DNA of 64,000 nt from NCBI RefSeq assembly GCF_001665785.1, contig NZ_LZSO01000010.1:62001-126000 (forward strand), written 5' to 3'. Position numbers and translations under genes: made by a program. Below the pieces are notes generated by a model. The model had not been told where the DNA came from. It made no database searches and saw only the letters and a list, made by a program, of their open reading frames with translations. Every line of letters begins with the position of its first letter. Within the stretch, counting starts at the first letter, position 1. This document shows, in pieces, positions 33,919-42,676 of the stretch. This DNA is from Mycolicibacterium peregrinum (GTDB taxonomy: Bacteria; Actinomycetota; Actinomycetes; Mycobacteriales; Mycobacteriaceae).

Positions 33919-34277
33919 TCCGGCGAGTTCAGTACCGTCCACATCCGAACGATTCGCTCGCCCGATATCTCGGCTACGTCAAAGCCCGACGCCACGGGTC
34001 CGTCGTCGGCGGTGCGCACTTCCCAGGCCAGAAATCCCAGCCCGCGCGTTTGCCGGACCGGGCCCGCCTTCGCGAAATGCAATCCCGACAGCTTTTCCTG
34101 CAGCTCAGCCACCTTGGCTTCAAGTTCGACGTGGCCGGTGGCGACACCTTCGTCGTCAATCCACTGCACATCATCCGCGTAGGTGGTCGCGATGGCCGCG
34201 GCCCGGAGTTGCGGGTCGCGCTGGCCGAACACGGCCAGAAGATTGGCCTCCATCAGACGGGTGATTACTTCACTCAT
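33915..34277 (-). CDS. SnoaL-like (NTF2-fold) protein
   Basis: Small NTF2/SnoaL-fold protein of 120 residues, a fold used by isomerases, hydrolases and cyclases. Seen: an N-terminal helix, ATTYADDVQWIDDEGVATGHVELEAKV (strand with acidic residues), and the terminal FDVAEISGERIVRMWTVLN strand pair. ATG at 34277 has GGAG with a 6-nt spacer and lies 12 bp downstream of the strongest MarR operator. Function not identifiable. Confidence 0.8.
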   Translation of the reverse strand: MSEVITRLMEANLLAVFGQRDPQLRAAAIATTYADDVQWIDDEGVATGHVELEAKVAELQEKLSGLHFAKAGPVRQTRGLGFLAWEVRTADDGPVASGFDVAEISGERIVRMWTVLNSPE

Positions 34278-34289
34278 GTCAGCTCCCGA

Positions 34290-34315
34290 TATTTAGGTGA
34301 TACTTCACCTAAATA
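34290..34315. promoter_or_regulatory. MarR operator, site 1 (SnoaL promoter)
   Basis: TATTTAGGTGA-TACT-TCACCTAAATA, perfect 11-bp arms, filling the gap between the MarR stop codon (34316) and the SnoaL ribosome site. It shares the core AGGTGA-N4-TCACCT with the second site. Binding by the adjacent MarR protein is inferred from position and symmetry. Confidence 0.78.
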
Positions 34316-34846
34316 CTAGCTCGGCGCAGGAGGCAGCGAGCTGTTGTGGTCGAGGTTGACGTGGATGTGTTCCAACGCCGCGGTGAACGGTGCGAGCAGG
34401 TTCTCGGGCAGGGGATCGAAGAACAGCCTGCGCACCAGATCGACATGACCAGGCGCGGCCTCCTCGATGGACTGCCGGCCGTTCTCGGTGAGTATGACGT
34501 TGGTGGTGCGGCCGTCCTCGACGCTGGCGCGGCGTTCGGTCAGGCCGCGTTCCTCCATGCGACGCAACTGATGTGACAACCGACTGCGTTCCCAGCCGAT
34601 CTGCGCGGCAAGGTCGCTGACGCGCATGCCGTCGTCACCCACGTTGCTCAACGCCACCAGCACGTCGTAGTCGGCGAGCGACAACCCGGAATCGGACTGC
34701 AGCTGGCGGTTCATTTCGTAGCTCATCCGCAATTGCACGCGCATGTAGGCGACCCACGCGCGCTGCTGCTTGGGCGTCAGCCAACCCTGCTTCGGTGATG
34801 TGTCCCGCACTTTTCTCGGCGCCACTTCGTCAGTATGACGGTCCAC
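34316..34846 (-). CDS. MarR-family regulator
   Basis: Winged-helix MarR regulator of up to 176 residues: LQSDSGLSLADYDVLVALSNVGDDGMRVSDLAAQIGWERSRLSHQLRRMEERGL is the DNA-binding core (about 48-102), followed by RRASVEDGRTTNVILTENG, the wing. The N-terminal 25 residues are family-atypical, and a start further inside (GTG codons near 34823) is possible. Encoded directly before the two genes with AGGTGA/TCACCT operators. No site of that kind is seen upstream of its own start. Confidence 0.88.
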   Translation of the reverse strand: MDRHTDEVAPRKVRDTSPKQGWLTPKQQRAWVAYMRVQLRMSYEMNRQLQSDSGLSLADYDVLVALSNVGDDGMRVSDLAAQIGWERSRLSHQLRRMEERGLTERRASVEDGRTTNVILTENGRQSIEEAAPGHVDLVRRLFFDPLPENLLAPFTAALEHIHVNLDHNSSLPPAPS

Positions 34847-35011
34847 GCCTCAGTTGAACCCAGCCGCGCCCGGAGGTCCGGCGATACCGGTGCGGAACGC
34901 CGGCACCGTTTGTCGACTTCTGGCCGCCGCAAAAGTAGCGGCCCCAACCCGGAGCGTGGTCAGCACCGTTTGCGGGTATGCCACCAGCGAACGAACGTAT
35001 GGAGGCCGGCG

Positions 35012-36901
35012 ATGACCGCTACCGGAGAAGTCAACGAACGACAAGCCAGGCAGGTCGCCGAGGAGGCGCGGGAAGCGCGGTGGGACCAGCCCAGTTTCGG
35101 CAAAGAACTGTTTCTCGGCAGGCTGCGGTTGGATCTGGTCCATCCGTATCCGCGTGGTTCGGCCGAGGCCATGGAGCGGGGCGAGGCCTTTCTGGCCGAG
35201 CTGCGGGAGTTCTGCGAGACGCAGATCGACGCCGCGGTCATCGAACGCGAAGCGCAGATCCCCGACAAGGTGATCCAGGGTTTGAAGGGACTCGGCGCGT
35301 TCGGCATGAAGATCGGCGTCGACTACGAGGGGCTCGGCCTGTCGCAGGTGTACTACAACAAGGCCCTCGCCCTGGTCGGCTCGGTTCACCCCGCGCTGGG
35401 CGCGTTGTTGTCCGCACATCAGTCGATCGGGGTGCCGCAACCGGTGTCGATGTTCGGTACCACAGAGCAGAAACAGACCTGGCTGCCGCGGTGCACGCGG
35501 GAGATCAGCGCGTTCCTGCTCACCGAGCCCGACGTCGGCAGTGACCCGGCCCGGTTGCACGCCACCGCGACCCCCGACGGCGACGACTACCTGCTCAACG
35601 GCGTCAAACTGTGGACCACCAACGGGGTCATCGCCGATCTGCTGGTGGTGATGGCCCAGGTGCCGCCGGGCGAGGGACACAAAGGCGGCATCACCGCCTT
35701 CGTCATCGAAGCCGACACTCCCGGCATCGTCGTCACCAACCGCAACGCCTTCATGGGGCTACGCGGAATCGAGAACGGTCTGACCAAGCTGACCGACGTG
35801 CGAGTGCCCGCGGCGAACCGCATCGGCCGCGAGGGCGAAGGCCTCAAGATCGCGCTGACCACGCTCAACGTCGGAAGGCTGTCGCTGCCGGCGGTATGCA
35901 CCGGAGCGGCGAAGTGGTGCGTGAAGATCGCCAGGGAGTGGTCGAAGGAACGCGTGCAGTGGGGCCGTCCGGTCGGTGAGCACGACGCGGTGGCCGGCAA
36001 GGTGGCGTTCATCGCGGCCACCGCTTACGGGATCGAGTCGATGGTCTAGCTTGCCAGTGAGCTCGCCGACGCCGGCCGCACCGACATCCGGATCGAGGCG
36101 GCGCTGGCCAAGCTCTACGGCTCGGAGATGACCTGGCTGATCGCCGACGAACTGGTGCAGATCCGTGGCGGCCGCGGCTTCGAGACCGCCGAATCGCTGG
36201 CGGCCCGCGGCGAGCGCGGGGTGCCCGTCGAGCAGGTGCTGCGCGACATGCGGATCAACCGCATCTTCGAGGGTTCCACCGAGATCATGCATCTGATGCT
36301 GGCCCGCGAGGCCGTCGACGCCCACCTTTCGGTGGCGGGCGACATCATCGACCCCGACGCCGACCTCAAACACAAGGCGAAGGCGGCCGCACAGGCCGGC
36401 AAGTTCTATGCGCGTTGGCTACCCACCTTGGTCGCCGGGAAAGGGCAATTACCAACATCATTCACCGAGTTCGGACCGCTCGGCGAACACCTGCGGTACG
36501 TCGAACGGGCCAGCCGCAAGCTCGCCCGCAGTACGTTCTATGCGATGTCCCGGTGGCAGGGAAAGTTGGAGTACCGGCAGCGCTTCCTCGGCCGGATCGT
36601 CGACATCGGCGCGGAACTGTTCGCGATGACGGCGGCCTGCGTCCGGGCCCACAGCGACACGCCGGACTCCGCGGTGGAGCTCGCCGACGCGTTCTGCCGC
36701 CAGTCCCGGGTGCGGGCCGAGCGGCTGTTCACCGAACTCTGGGACAACAGCGACGACTCTGACCGGACACTGGCGCACAACGTGCTCGGCGGTCGCTACA
36801 CGTGGCTGGAGGACGGGATCATCGATCCGTCGATCGACGGACCGTGGATCGCCCAGGAAGGTGGCGAGGTGACCGACGATGTGCACAGAGTGATCCGTTG
36901 A
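35012..36901 (+). pseudogene. Acyl-CoA dehydrogenase interrupted by an in-frame TAG
   Basis: A complete 630-codon reading frame for a long acyl-CoA dehydrogenase (VLCAD-like, with a C-terminal extension), broken at codon 346 by TAG at 36047-36049. The frame continues without shift on the far side (LASELADAGRTDIRIEAALAKLYGSEM). The front part has AFLLTEPDVGSDPARL and the FAD-loop sequences; the catalytic-Glu region RIFEGSTEIMHLM is after the stop, so the truncated product should be inactive. A single substitution from GAG or CAG would explain it. GGAGG with a 6-nt spacer precedes the ATG. Readthrough or sequencing error are alternatives. Confidence 0.88.
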
Positions 36902-36979
36902 AGAAACTACTTGCGCACGTGAACAACCCGTGCGCGCACGCTTCCTGCCGACGCGGCACGCTCGTAGACTCGATAGGTT

Positions 36980-37357
36980 ATGACGACCCCGTCGAACGCA
37001 CACGGCGGCTGGGCACAATGGCCGCATTCGATCGGTGCCCTCGATCACCGTCTCACCCGCAGACAGGCGCGTCAGATGAGTCGGCGATTCGACCGGGTCG
37101 GCGTGGGCATCGCCGCGGCTCGCCTGCGTGAAATCTCCTGTGGCGCACCTGCCGGGGACGCTGAGCTGGAACGCGTCGAATTCGCCGTCGTCGCAGACGA
37201 ACTCATGCACGACGAGCGGATAGCGAAGCTGGCACGCAGTAAGCAGCGCTGCGCGTCGTGGTTCGTGGTCGTGATCATGGGGCTGATCATGTTCAGCTCA
37301 CTGCTGTGCCTGGTCGTGCTGATGTTGAGCCTGATGCAGCACTCGGCGCCGTTCTGA
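36980..37357 (+). CDS. Membrane-anchored protein, function unknown
   Basis: Hypothetical protein of 125 residues: a basic N-terminal half (LTRRQARQMSRRFDRVG and ELMHDERIAKLARSKQR) and one strong C-terminal membrane segment (about 93-117, WFVVVIMGLIMFSSLLCLVVLMLSL split around its centre). It is probably a tail-anchored or C-terminally anchored protein facing the cytoplasm. TAGACT lies 9 nt before the ATG region. No family recognised. 9 bp separate its stop from the convergent gabD. Confidence 0.65.
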   Translation: MTTPSNAHGGWAQWPHSIGALDHRLTRRQARQMSRRFDRVGVGIAAARLREISCGAPAGDAELERVEFAVVADELMHDERIAKLARSKQRCASWFVVVIMGLIMFSSLLCLVVLMLSLMQHSAPF

Positions 37358-37366
37358 GCCGACCGG

Positions 37367-38821
37367 TCAGTCGAAGGCCACGCTGAAGTACTGCGTCTCC
37401 TGGAACTCCTCGAGGCCGACACGTGCGCCTTCGCGGCCGAGACCGCTCTGCTTCATCCCGCCGAACGGGGTCGACGGATCGGACACGACGCCCCGGTTGA
37501 TGCCGACCATGCCGGCGTCGAGAGATTCGGCGAGCTGCACCGCATCTTGCAGCCGGCCGGCATAAACGTAGGCGGCCAAACCGTATTCGGTGTCGTTGGC
37601 CCAACGCAGCAGCTCTTCCTCGTCGTCCCACACCACCACCGGCGCGACCGGTCCGAAGATCTCGTCGGCGAGGACGGCGGCATCCGGGGCAACTCCGGTC
37701 AACAGTGTGGGCGCGACGAACCAGCCTTCGGACGGCGCCTCGGCCTGCGCGGCGATCACCGCGCCGTCGGCCACTGCGGCATCGATCGTGGCAGCCACCC
37801 GCTGCGCTGCGCGCTCGCTCACCAGGGGGCCGATCTGCGATGCCGGATCGGATGCCGGACCCACCCGCAGCGCGGCGACCTCGGCGCCGAGTCCGGCGAC
37901 GAACTCCTCGACGACCGAGGCGTGCACATAGAACCGGTTGGCCGCGGTGCAGGCCTGCCCACCGCCACGGAACTTGGCCACCATCGCACCCGCGATCGCC
38001 GCCTCGACGTCGGCGTCGGCGGTCACGATGAACGGTGCGTTGCCGCCGAGTTCCATGCTGGCGTTGACGATCCGGTCCGCGGCCTGCTTGAGCAGGACCC
38101 GGCCGACGCCGGTGGAACCGGTGAACGACACCTTGCGGACCCGGTCATCGCTCAACCAGTCCTCGACCACGGCAGCGGCATCGGTGGTGGGCACCATGTT
38201 GACCACACCGTCGGGCACGCCTGCGGCCGACAGTATTCCGGCGATCGCCAGTGCCGTCAGGGGCGTCTCGGCGGCCGGCTTGAGGACCACGGTGCATCCC
38301 GCGGCCAGCGCGGGGGCGATCTTGCGGGTCGCCATCGCGGCCGGGAAGTTCCAGGGCGTCACCAGCGCAGCGACCCCGACCGGCTTGTGCGTGACCAGGG
38401 TCCGGGTGCCACCGGCGGGGCTGACACCGTAGGCGCCGTCCGTCCGCACGGCTTCCTCGGAGAACCAACGGAAGAACTCGGCGGCATAGCCCACCTCGGC
38501 CCGGGCGTCGGCCTGCGATTTGCCGTTCTCCGCGCAGATCAGGGCGGCCAGGCGCTCGGTGTCGGCGACCATCAGGTCGAACACCCGGCGCAGGATGTCG
38601 CTGCGCTGCCTCGGGCTCGTCGCGGCCCAGCCGGCGAAGGCCCGGTGCGCGGCGTCGACGGCCGAGCGGGCGTCGGCCACGGTGCCGTCGGCCACTTCCG
38701 CGATGGGCAGGCCGGTGGCCGGGTCACGCACCTCGAAGGTGGTGGCAGCACCGCGGTTCTGCCCGTCGATGAGGATGCCGTGCTTGGTGTCGAGTCCGGC
38801 GATCGCGTTCTGTGTGTTCAC
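37367..38821 (-). CDS. gabD: Succinate-semialdehyde dehydrogenase (NAD(P)+)
   Basis: Aldehyde dehydrogenase of 484 residues, second enzyme of GABA catabolism (succinate semialdehyde to succinate). Catalytic residues visible: Glu257 in MELGGNAPF and Cys291 in GGGQACTAANR; PWNFP near 156-160 and TGSTGVG near 234-240 bind the nucleotide. Downstream of gabT by 31 bp on the same strand, in one unit. The role rests on the pairing with the transaminase; other semialdehydes are possible. Confidence 0.9.
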   Translation of the reverse strand: MNTQNAIAGLDTKHGILIDGQNRGAATTFEVRDPATGLPIAEVADGTVADARSAVDAAHRAFAGWAATSPRQRSDILRRVFDLMVADTERLAALICAENGKSQADARAEVGYAAEFFRWFSEEAVRTDGAYGVSPAGGTRTLVTHKPVGVAALVTPWNFPAAMATRKIAPALAAGCTVVLKPAAETPLTALAIAGILSAAGVPDGVVNMVPTTDAAAVVEDWLSDDRVRKVSFTGSTGVGRVLLKQAADRIVNASMELGGNAPFIVTADADVEAAIAGAMVAKFRGGGQACTAANRFYVHASVVEEFVAGLGAEVAALRVGPASDPASQIGPLVSERAAQRVAATIDAAVADGAVIAAQAEAPSEGWFVAPTLLTGVAPDAAVLADEIFGPVAPVVVWDDEEELLRWANDTEYGLAAYVYAGRLQDAVQLAESLDAGMVGINRGVVSDPSTPFGGMKQSGLGREGARVGLEEFQETQYFSVAFD

Positions 38822-38852
38822 TCAAATCTCCAGGGATCGAGCCGACCAGGGC

Positions 38853-40199
38853 TCAGCGGGTCTCGGCGAAGATGGCGGCCAGGATGTCCAGCCCCTCCTC
38901 CAGCAGGTGGTCGGGCATCGACAGCGGCGGGAGGAAACGGAGCACGTTGCCGTACGTTCCGCAGGTCAGCACCACCAGCCCCTGTGCGTGGGCGGCGGCC
39001 GAGACCTGCTTGGCCAGGTCGGCGTCGGGTTCGGTCGTGCCGGCCTTGACCAGTTCGACCGCGATCATCGCGCCGCGGCCGCGAACCTCGCCGATCCGGG
39101 AATCCTCGGCAGCGATCGCCTCGAGGCGATCGGTCATCGCCTTCTCGATCTCCACCGCACGGGCCAGCAGCCCGTCCCGCTCGATGGTGTCGATCACCGC
39201 GAGCGCCGCCGCGCAGGCGATCGGGTTACCGCCGTAGGTGCCGCCGAGCCCGCCGGCATGCGGCGCATCCATGATCTCGGCCCGACCGGTGACCGCCGAC
39301 AGCGGCAGGCCACCGGCGATGCCCTTGGCGGTGACGATCAGATCTGGCACGACACCGTCGTGCTCGACGGCGAACATCGCGCCGGTGCGGGCGAAGCCCG
39401 ACTGCACCTCGTCGGCGACGAACACCGCGCCGGCCCCGGTGCACCAGTCCTGCAGTGCGCGCAGGAATCCCGGTGCGGGAACGATGAATCCGCCTTCACC
39501 CTGGATGGGCTCGATCACCACGGCAGCGACGTTCTCGGCCCCGACCTGCTTGTCGATCAGGTCAAGGGCGCGGGCGGCCGCTGCCGCACCGTCGGTCTCG
39601 CCGTCACGGAACGGGAAAGACGTCGGCACCCGATACACCTCGCCGGCGAACGGCCCGAAGCCGTTCTTGTACGGCTGGTTCTTGGCGGTCATCGCCATGG
39701 TCAGGTTGGTACGGCCGTGGTAGGCGTGGTCGAACACCACGACCGCCTGCCGACGCGTGTAGGCCCGCGCGATCTTGACGGCGTTCTCGACGGCTTCGGC
39801 GCCGGAGTTGAACAGCACGCTGCGCTTGTCGTGGTCGCCGGGGGTGAGCCGGTTGAGTTCCTCGGCCACCCGCACGTATCCCTCGTACGGGGTGACCATG
39901 AAGCAGGTGTGGGTGAAGGCCGCGACCTGCTCGGTGACGGCCTCGACGACGGCCGGTGCGCTGTTGCCCACGGTGGTCACGGCGATGCCGGAGCCGAAGT
40001 CGATGAGCTGGTTGCCGTCGGCGTCGACGAGGATTCCGCCGCCGGCGGCCACCACGTACACGGGCAATGTGGTGCCGACGCCGCCCGCGACCGCAGCAGT
40101 CTTGCGTGCCTGCATCTGCTTCGAGACCGGGCCCGGAATGGCGGTGACGATCCGGCGTTCCTGGGTGACGGCCGCACCCGCGATCTCGGCGATGCTCAC
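38853..40199 (-). CDS. gabT: 4-aminobutyrate transaminase
   Basis: PLP-dependent class III aminotransferase of 448 residues, moving the amino group of GABA to 2-oxoglutarate. Seen: NSGAEAVENAVKIAR near 131-145, DHAYHGRTNLTM, EPIQGEGGFIVPAPGFL, VFVADEVQSGFARTG and the PLP Lys in IVTAKGIAGGLP (Lys about 292). The start GTG at 40199 has AGGAGG with a 5-nt spacer. Transcribed divergently from the PucR regulator, ahead of gabD. Confidence 0.92.
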   Translation of the reverse strand: MSIAEIAGAAVTQERRIVTAIPGPVSKQMQARKTAAVAGGVGTTLPVYVVAAGGGILVDADGNQLIDFGSGIAVTTVGNSAPAVVEAVTEQVAAFTHTCFMVTPYEGYVRVAEELNRLTPGDHDKRSVLFNSGAEAVENAVKIARAYTRRQAVVVFDHAYHGRTNLTMAMTAKNQPYKNGFGPFAGEVYRVPTSFPFRDGETDGAAAAARALDLIDKQVGAENVAAVVIEPIQGEGGFIVPAPGFLRALQDWCTGAGAVFVADEVQSGFARTGAMFAVEHDGVVPDLIVTAKGIAGGLPLSAVTGRAEIMDAPHAGGLGGTYGGNPIACAAALAVIDTIERDGLLARAVEIEKAMTDRLEAIAAEDSRIGEVRGRGAMIAVELVKAGTTEPDADLAKQVSAAAHAQGLVVLTCGTYGNVLRFLPPLSMPDHLLEEGLDILAAIFAETR

Positions 40200-40271
40200 G
40201 TGTTCCTCCTGCTGCTGGCGGTTGTCTGCCGTAACGCTAGGCAACCGTCACCGCGCGCGGCAGGTCAGGAG

Positions 40272-40300
40272 TGCACATCTCACAGGCGGATAATTGTGCA
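40272..40300. promoter_or_regulatory. Inverted repeat in the gabT/pucR intergenic region
   Basis: TGCACA (40272-40277) and TGTGCA (40295-40300), separated by 17 bp, lie between the divergent gabT and PucR genes, 12 bp before the latter's ATG. Candidate binding site for the PucR protein; short arms, so weak. Confidence 0.35.
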
Positions 40301-40311
40301 AAACTGGCAGC

Positions 40312-41790
40312 ATGGTCCTGGTCGGCGATCTCCTCGATGAACGGATACTCGAACTGAGTGCCGTCCACGTCGGTCGCCCGGACGCAGCGATCCGCTGGGT
40401 GGCCACGAGTGAGCTCGCGGACCCGGGGCCGTTCCTGGAAGGCGGCGAGATCCTGCTGACCACCGGCCTGGAGACCGGCGACTGGCACGGCCAATGGGAC
40501 GGCTACGTGCGCAGACTTGCCGACGCCGGTGTGGCCGGCATCGGATTCGCCGTCGGACTCACCCACGCCCAAACGCCCGCCGAACTCGCCGACGCCTGCC
40601 GCAGACGCCAGGTGAATCTGTTCGAGGTGCCGCGCCCGACCACGTTCGTCGCGATCAGCCGATACGTCGCGCACCTTCTGGAGGAACAGGAGTCCACCGC
40701 CACCCGCGAGTCACTCAAGACGCAGCGCAAGCTCATCTCGGCGGCGGCCAAACCGGATCCCGCTGTTGCGGTCATCACGGCACTGGCCGCGGCGCTCGAC
40801 GGCGCGACCTGCCTGATGAATCCCGACGGCCGCGTCGTCACCGGCCCGGTCGGCGCCCGCCGCAGCGAGTTTCCGCTCGACGAGGTCGCCGACGACGTCA
40901 TGCGGCTCCAGGCACACGGATTGCGTTCGGCTGCGGCACAGTCCAATCCGACCACCTCGGTGTCGGTGCACCCCATCGGTTTGCGCGGGCGGGCGTCGGC
41001 CTATCTGGCCGCCTTGATGCCGGCCAGGGCATCGGAAGAACAACGTCAGGCCGTGACGACCGCCGTGGCCCTGTTGGGCCTCATCGACGAACAGGATCGC
41101 AGCCGTGCCACCACTCGTCGGCATCTGCGAGGCCGGGCAATCGAGCTTCTCGCCGAAAGCGATGTCCGCACTGCCCAATTGGTATTGGAGGTGGACCAGG
41201 CGGCGACCGTGCTGCCGAAGCGTATTCGCTTCTTGCGGGCCACCGGGGACGAGTCTGCCATCGAGAACGCGGCGGCCGCCCTGGAACGGCGCGGCATCCT
41301 TGCCGGGGTCTACGCGGGAGAGCTGTGCGCGATCACCGAACCGTCCCGGGCCGGGTCGACGGCGTCCCGATTGGCCGAGGACGCGCTGCTCGTCGGGGTG
41401 GGAAATTCAGTCGCGCCCAGCGACGGCGAGACCGGTTATCGCACCGCGGGACTGGCGCTCGGCCAGGCCACCGACGGCTCAGGTCCGGTGGTCTGGGACC
41501 GGGTGATCGACAACGGCCCCCTCGGTCTGATCGATCCCGACAAGGCCGCCGCCTTCGCCGAATCCTGGTTGCACGGGCTCGATTCCGAGCAGCTGGAAAC
41601 GTTACGTTGCTTCCTGCGCCATCACGGGTCCAGACTCAAGGTCGCCGAGGAACTCGGCCTGCATCGCAACACCGTGCGTAATCGTCTCGCGGCCATCGAG
41701 AAGGTACTGCCCGGCAAGCTCGACGATCCACAGACCCGGGTGAGCGCCTGGATCGCCCTGCAGTCGGTCCCCGAGGACCTCAGGCCTTGA
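40312..41790 (+). CDS. PucR-family regulator of GABA genes
   Basis: PucR-type regulator of 492 residues: N-terminal purine-catabolism-regulator sensing domain (about 5-125, with FLEGGEILLTTGLETGDW), a central GGDEF-like PucR region, and a C-terminal HTH_30 (HHGSRLKVAEELGLHRNTVRNRLAAIEKVL). In actinobacteria, PucR proteins next to gabTD activate them in response to GABA or the semialdehyde. ATG at 40312 is chosen; the open frame starts 18 nt earlier. Its end overlaps the convergent thioesterase by 11 bp. Confidence 0.88.
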   Translation: MVLVGDLLDERILELSAVHVGRPDAAIRWVATSELADPGPFLEGGEILLTTGLETGDWHGQWDGYVRRLADAGVAGIGFAVGLTHAQTPAELADACRRRQVNLFEVPRPTTFVAISRYVAHLLEEQESTATRESLKTQRKLISAAAKPDPAVAVITALAAALDGATCLMNPDGRVVTGPVGARRSEFPLDEVADDVMRLQAHGLRSAAAQSNPTTSVSVHPIGLRGRASAYLAALMPARASEEQRQAVTTAVALLGLIDEQDRSRATTRRHLRGRAIELLAESDVRTAQLVLEVDQAATVLPKRIRFLRATGDESAIENAAAALERRGILAGVYAGELCAITEPSRAGSTASRLAEDALLVGVGNSVAPSDGETGYRTAGLALGQATDGSGPVVWDRVIDNGPLGLIDPDKAAAFAESWLHGLDSEQLETLRCFLRHHGSRLKVAEELGLHRNTVRNRLAAIEKVLPGKLDDPQTRVSAWIALQSVPEDLRP

Positions 41791-42595
41791 AATACACGAA
41801 CTGGTGACTGGTGGCCAGCAACGTACCGCCTCGTCCGAACAGGCGGGCGCTCTGATCGAAGTAGCCGCCGGAATACCGGTGCGCCCGTGCCGTTCCCAGC
41901 ACGAAGTCATCCCCCTGAGCCGCGAGCTGCTCGTCATCGGCGTGGAAATACACCGAGATCGATACCGTCCCGGCCGGAACGAAGTGCCCGCGCCGCAGGA
42001 ACACCCGTGGATAGAAGATATCGCTCACCGCGGTCAACGCGGCGAAATCCATTGCCCTGGACGGCTTGTTGCGCACCCACAGGGTCGTCGTCGAACTCGC
42101 CGATTCGGTCGGTTCGGCAGAATCATTGCCGGCGTCCGGCATCGCGCCGTCGACGAACCGCATGTCGAAGTTGTCGAACCACACCACGCCGAACGGTGGC
42201 ACCGACGGCTCGATGTCCTCGGGCGCCTGAGCCTGCGGCCACTCGATCTCGGTGTCCGACCAGCCCTCCCGGCGCAGCCCGAATACCGCAGTGGCGGTGG
42301 TCTTGACCTCACCGTCCTGGCTGAGTTCGACGATCCAGTGCTGATTGGACCGGTTGGTCTTGACCAGCCTTGTCACGAGCTCGAACTCACCGTCAGCGAT
42401 GGGCGCCACATAGTTGACGGTCAGTGCGATCGGCTGGCCGTGCCGCTCTGGATGCAGCTCCACCGCGCGCAGCAGGGTGGCCGCGGTGATGCCGCCGAAC
42501 GGGCCCACCATATTGGCCCACTCCGGCAGCGTCCGCCCTCGCCAGAGGTCGTCACCTGCGGATTCGAGCTCAAGGGCGTTGTCCAAGGGATGCAC
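41780..42595 (-). CDS. Acyl-CoA thioesterase (double hot-dog fold)
   Basis: Thioesterase-family protein of 271 residues with two hot-dog units: WANMVGPFGGITAATLLRAVELHP (about 25-48, the first long helix with the active-site region) and the second SVYFHADDEQL...GTARAHRYSGGYFDQSARLFGRGGTLLATSHQFVYF (about 210-268). It would release free acids from acyl-CoA. Last gene of the mmpS-mmpL-MFS-FadE unit, 81 bp after the dehydrogenase. Confidence 0.85.
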   Translation of the reverse strand: MHPLDNALELESAGDDLWRGRTLPEWANMVGPFGGITAATLLRAVELHPERHGQPIALTVNYVAPIADGEFELVTRLVKTNRSNQHWIVELSQDGEVKTTATAVFGLRREGWSDTEIEWPQAQAPEDIEPSVPPFGVVWFDNFDMRFVDGAMPDAGNDSAEPTESASSTTTLWVRNKPSRAMDFAALTAVSDIFYPRVFLRRGHFVPAGTVSISVYFHADDEQLAAQGDDFVLGTARAHRYSGGYFDQSARLFGRGGTLLATSHQFVYFKA

Positions 42596-42676
42596 CCGGC
42601 CACAGTACCGAGGTTGCCTGCGGAGGTCTGCCGCGCGCCCGGGGGTTTCACGGGCAGCTTCACCACCGGCCGCGCC

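Noticed and set aside
38520-40340. Plus-strand open frame (606 residues)
   Set aside because: Antisense to gabD and gabT; composition typical of third-position GC bias.
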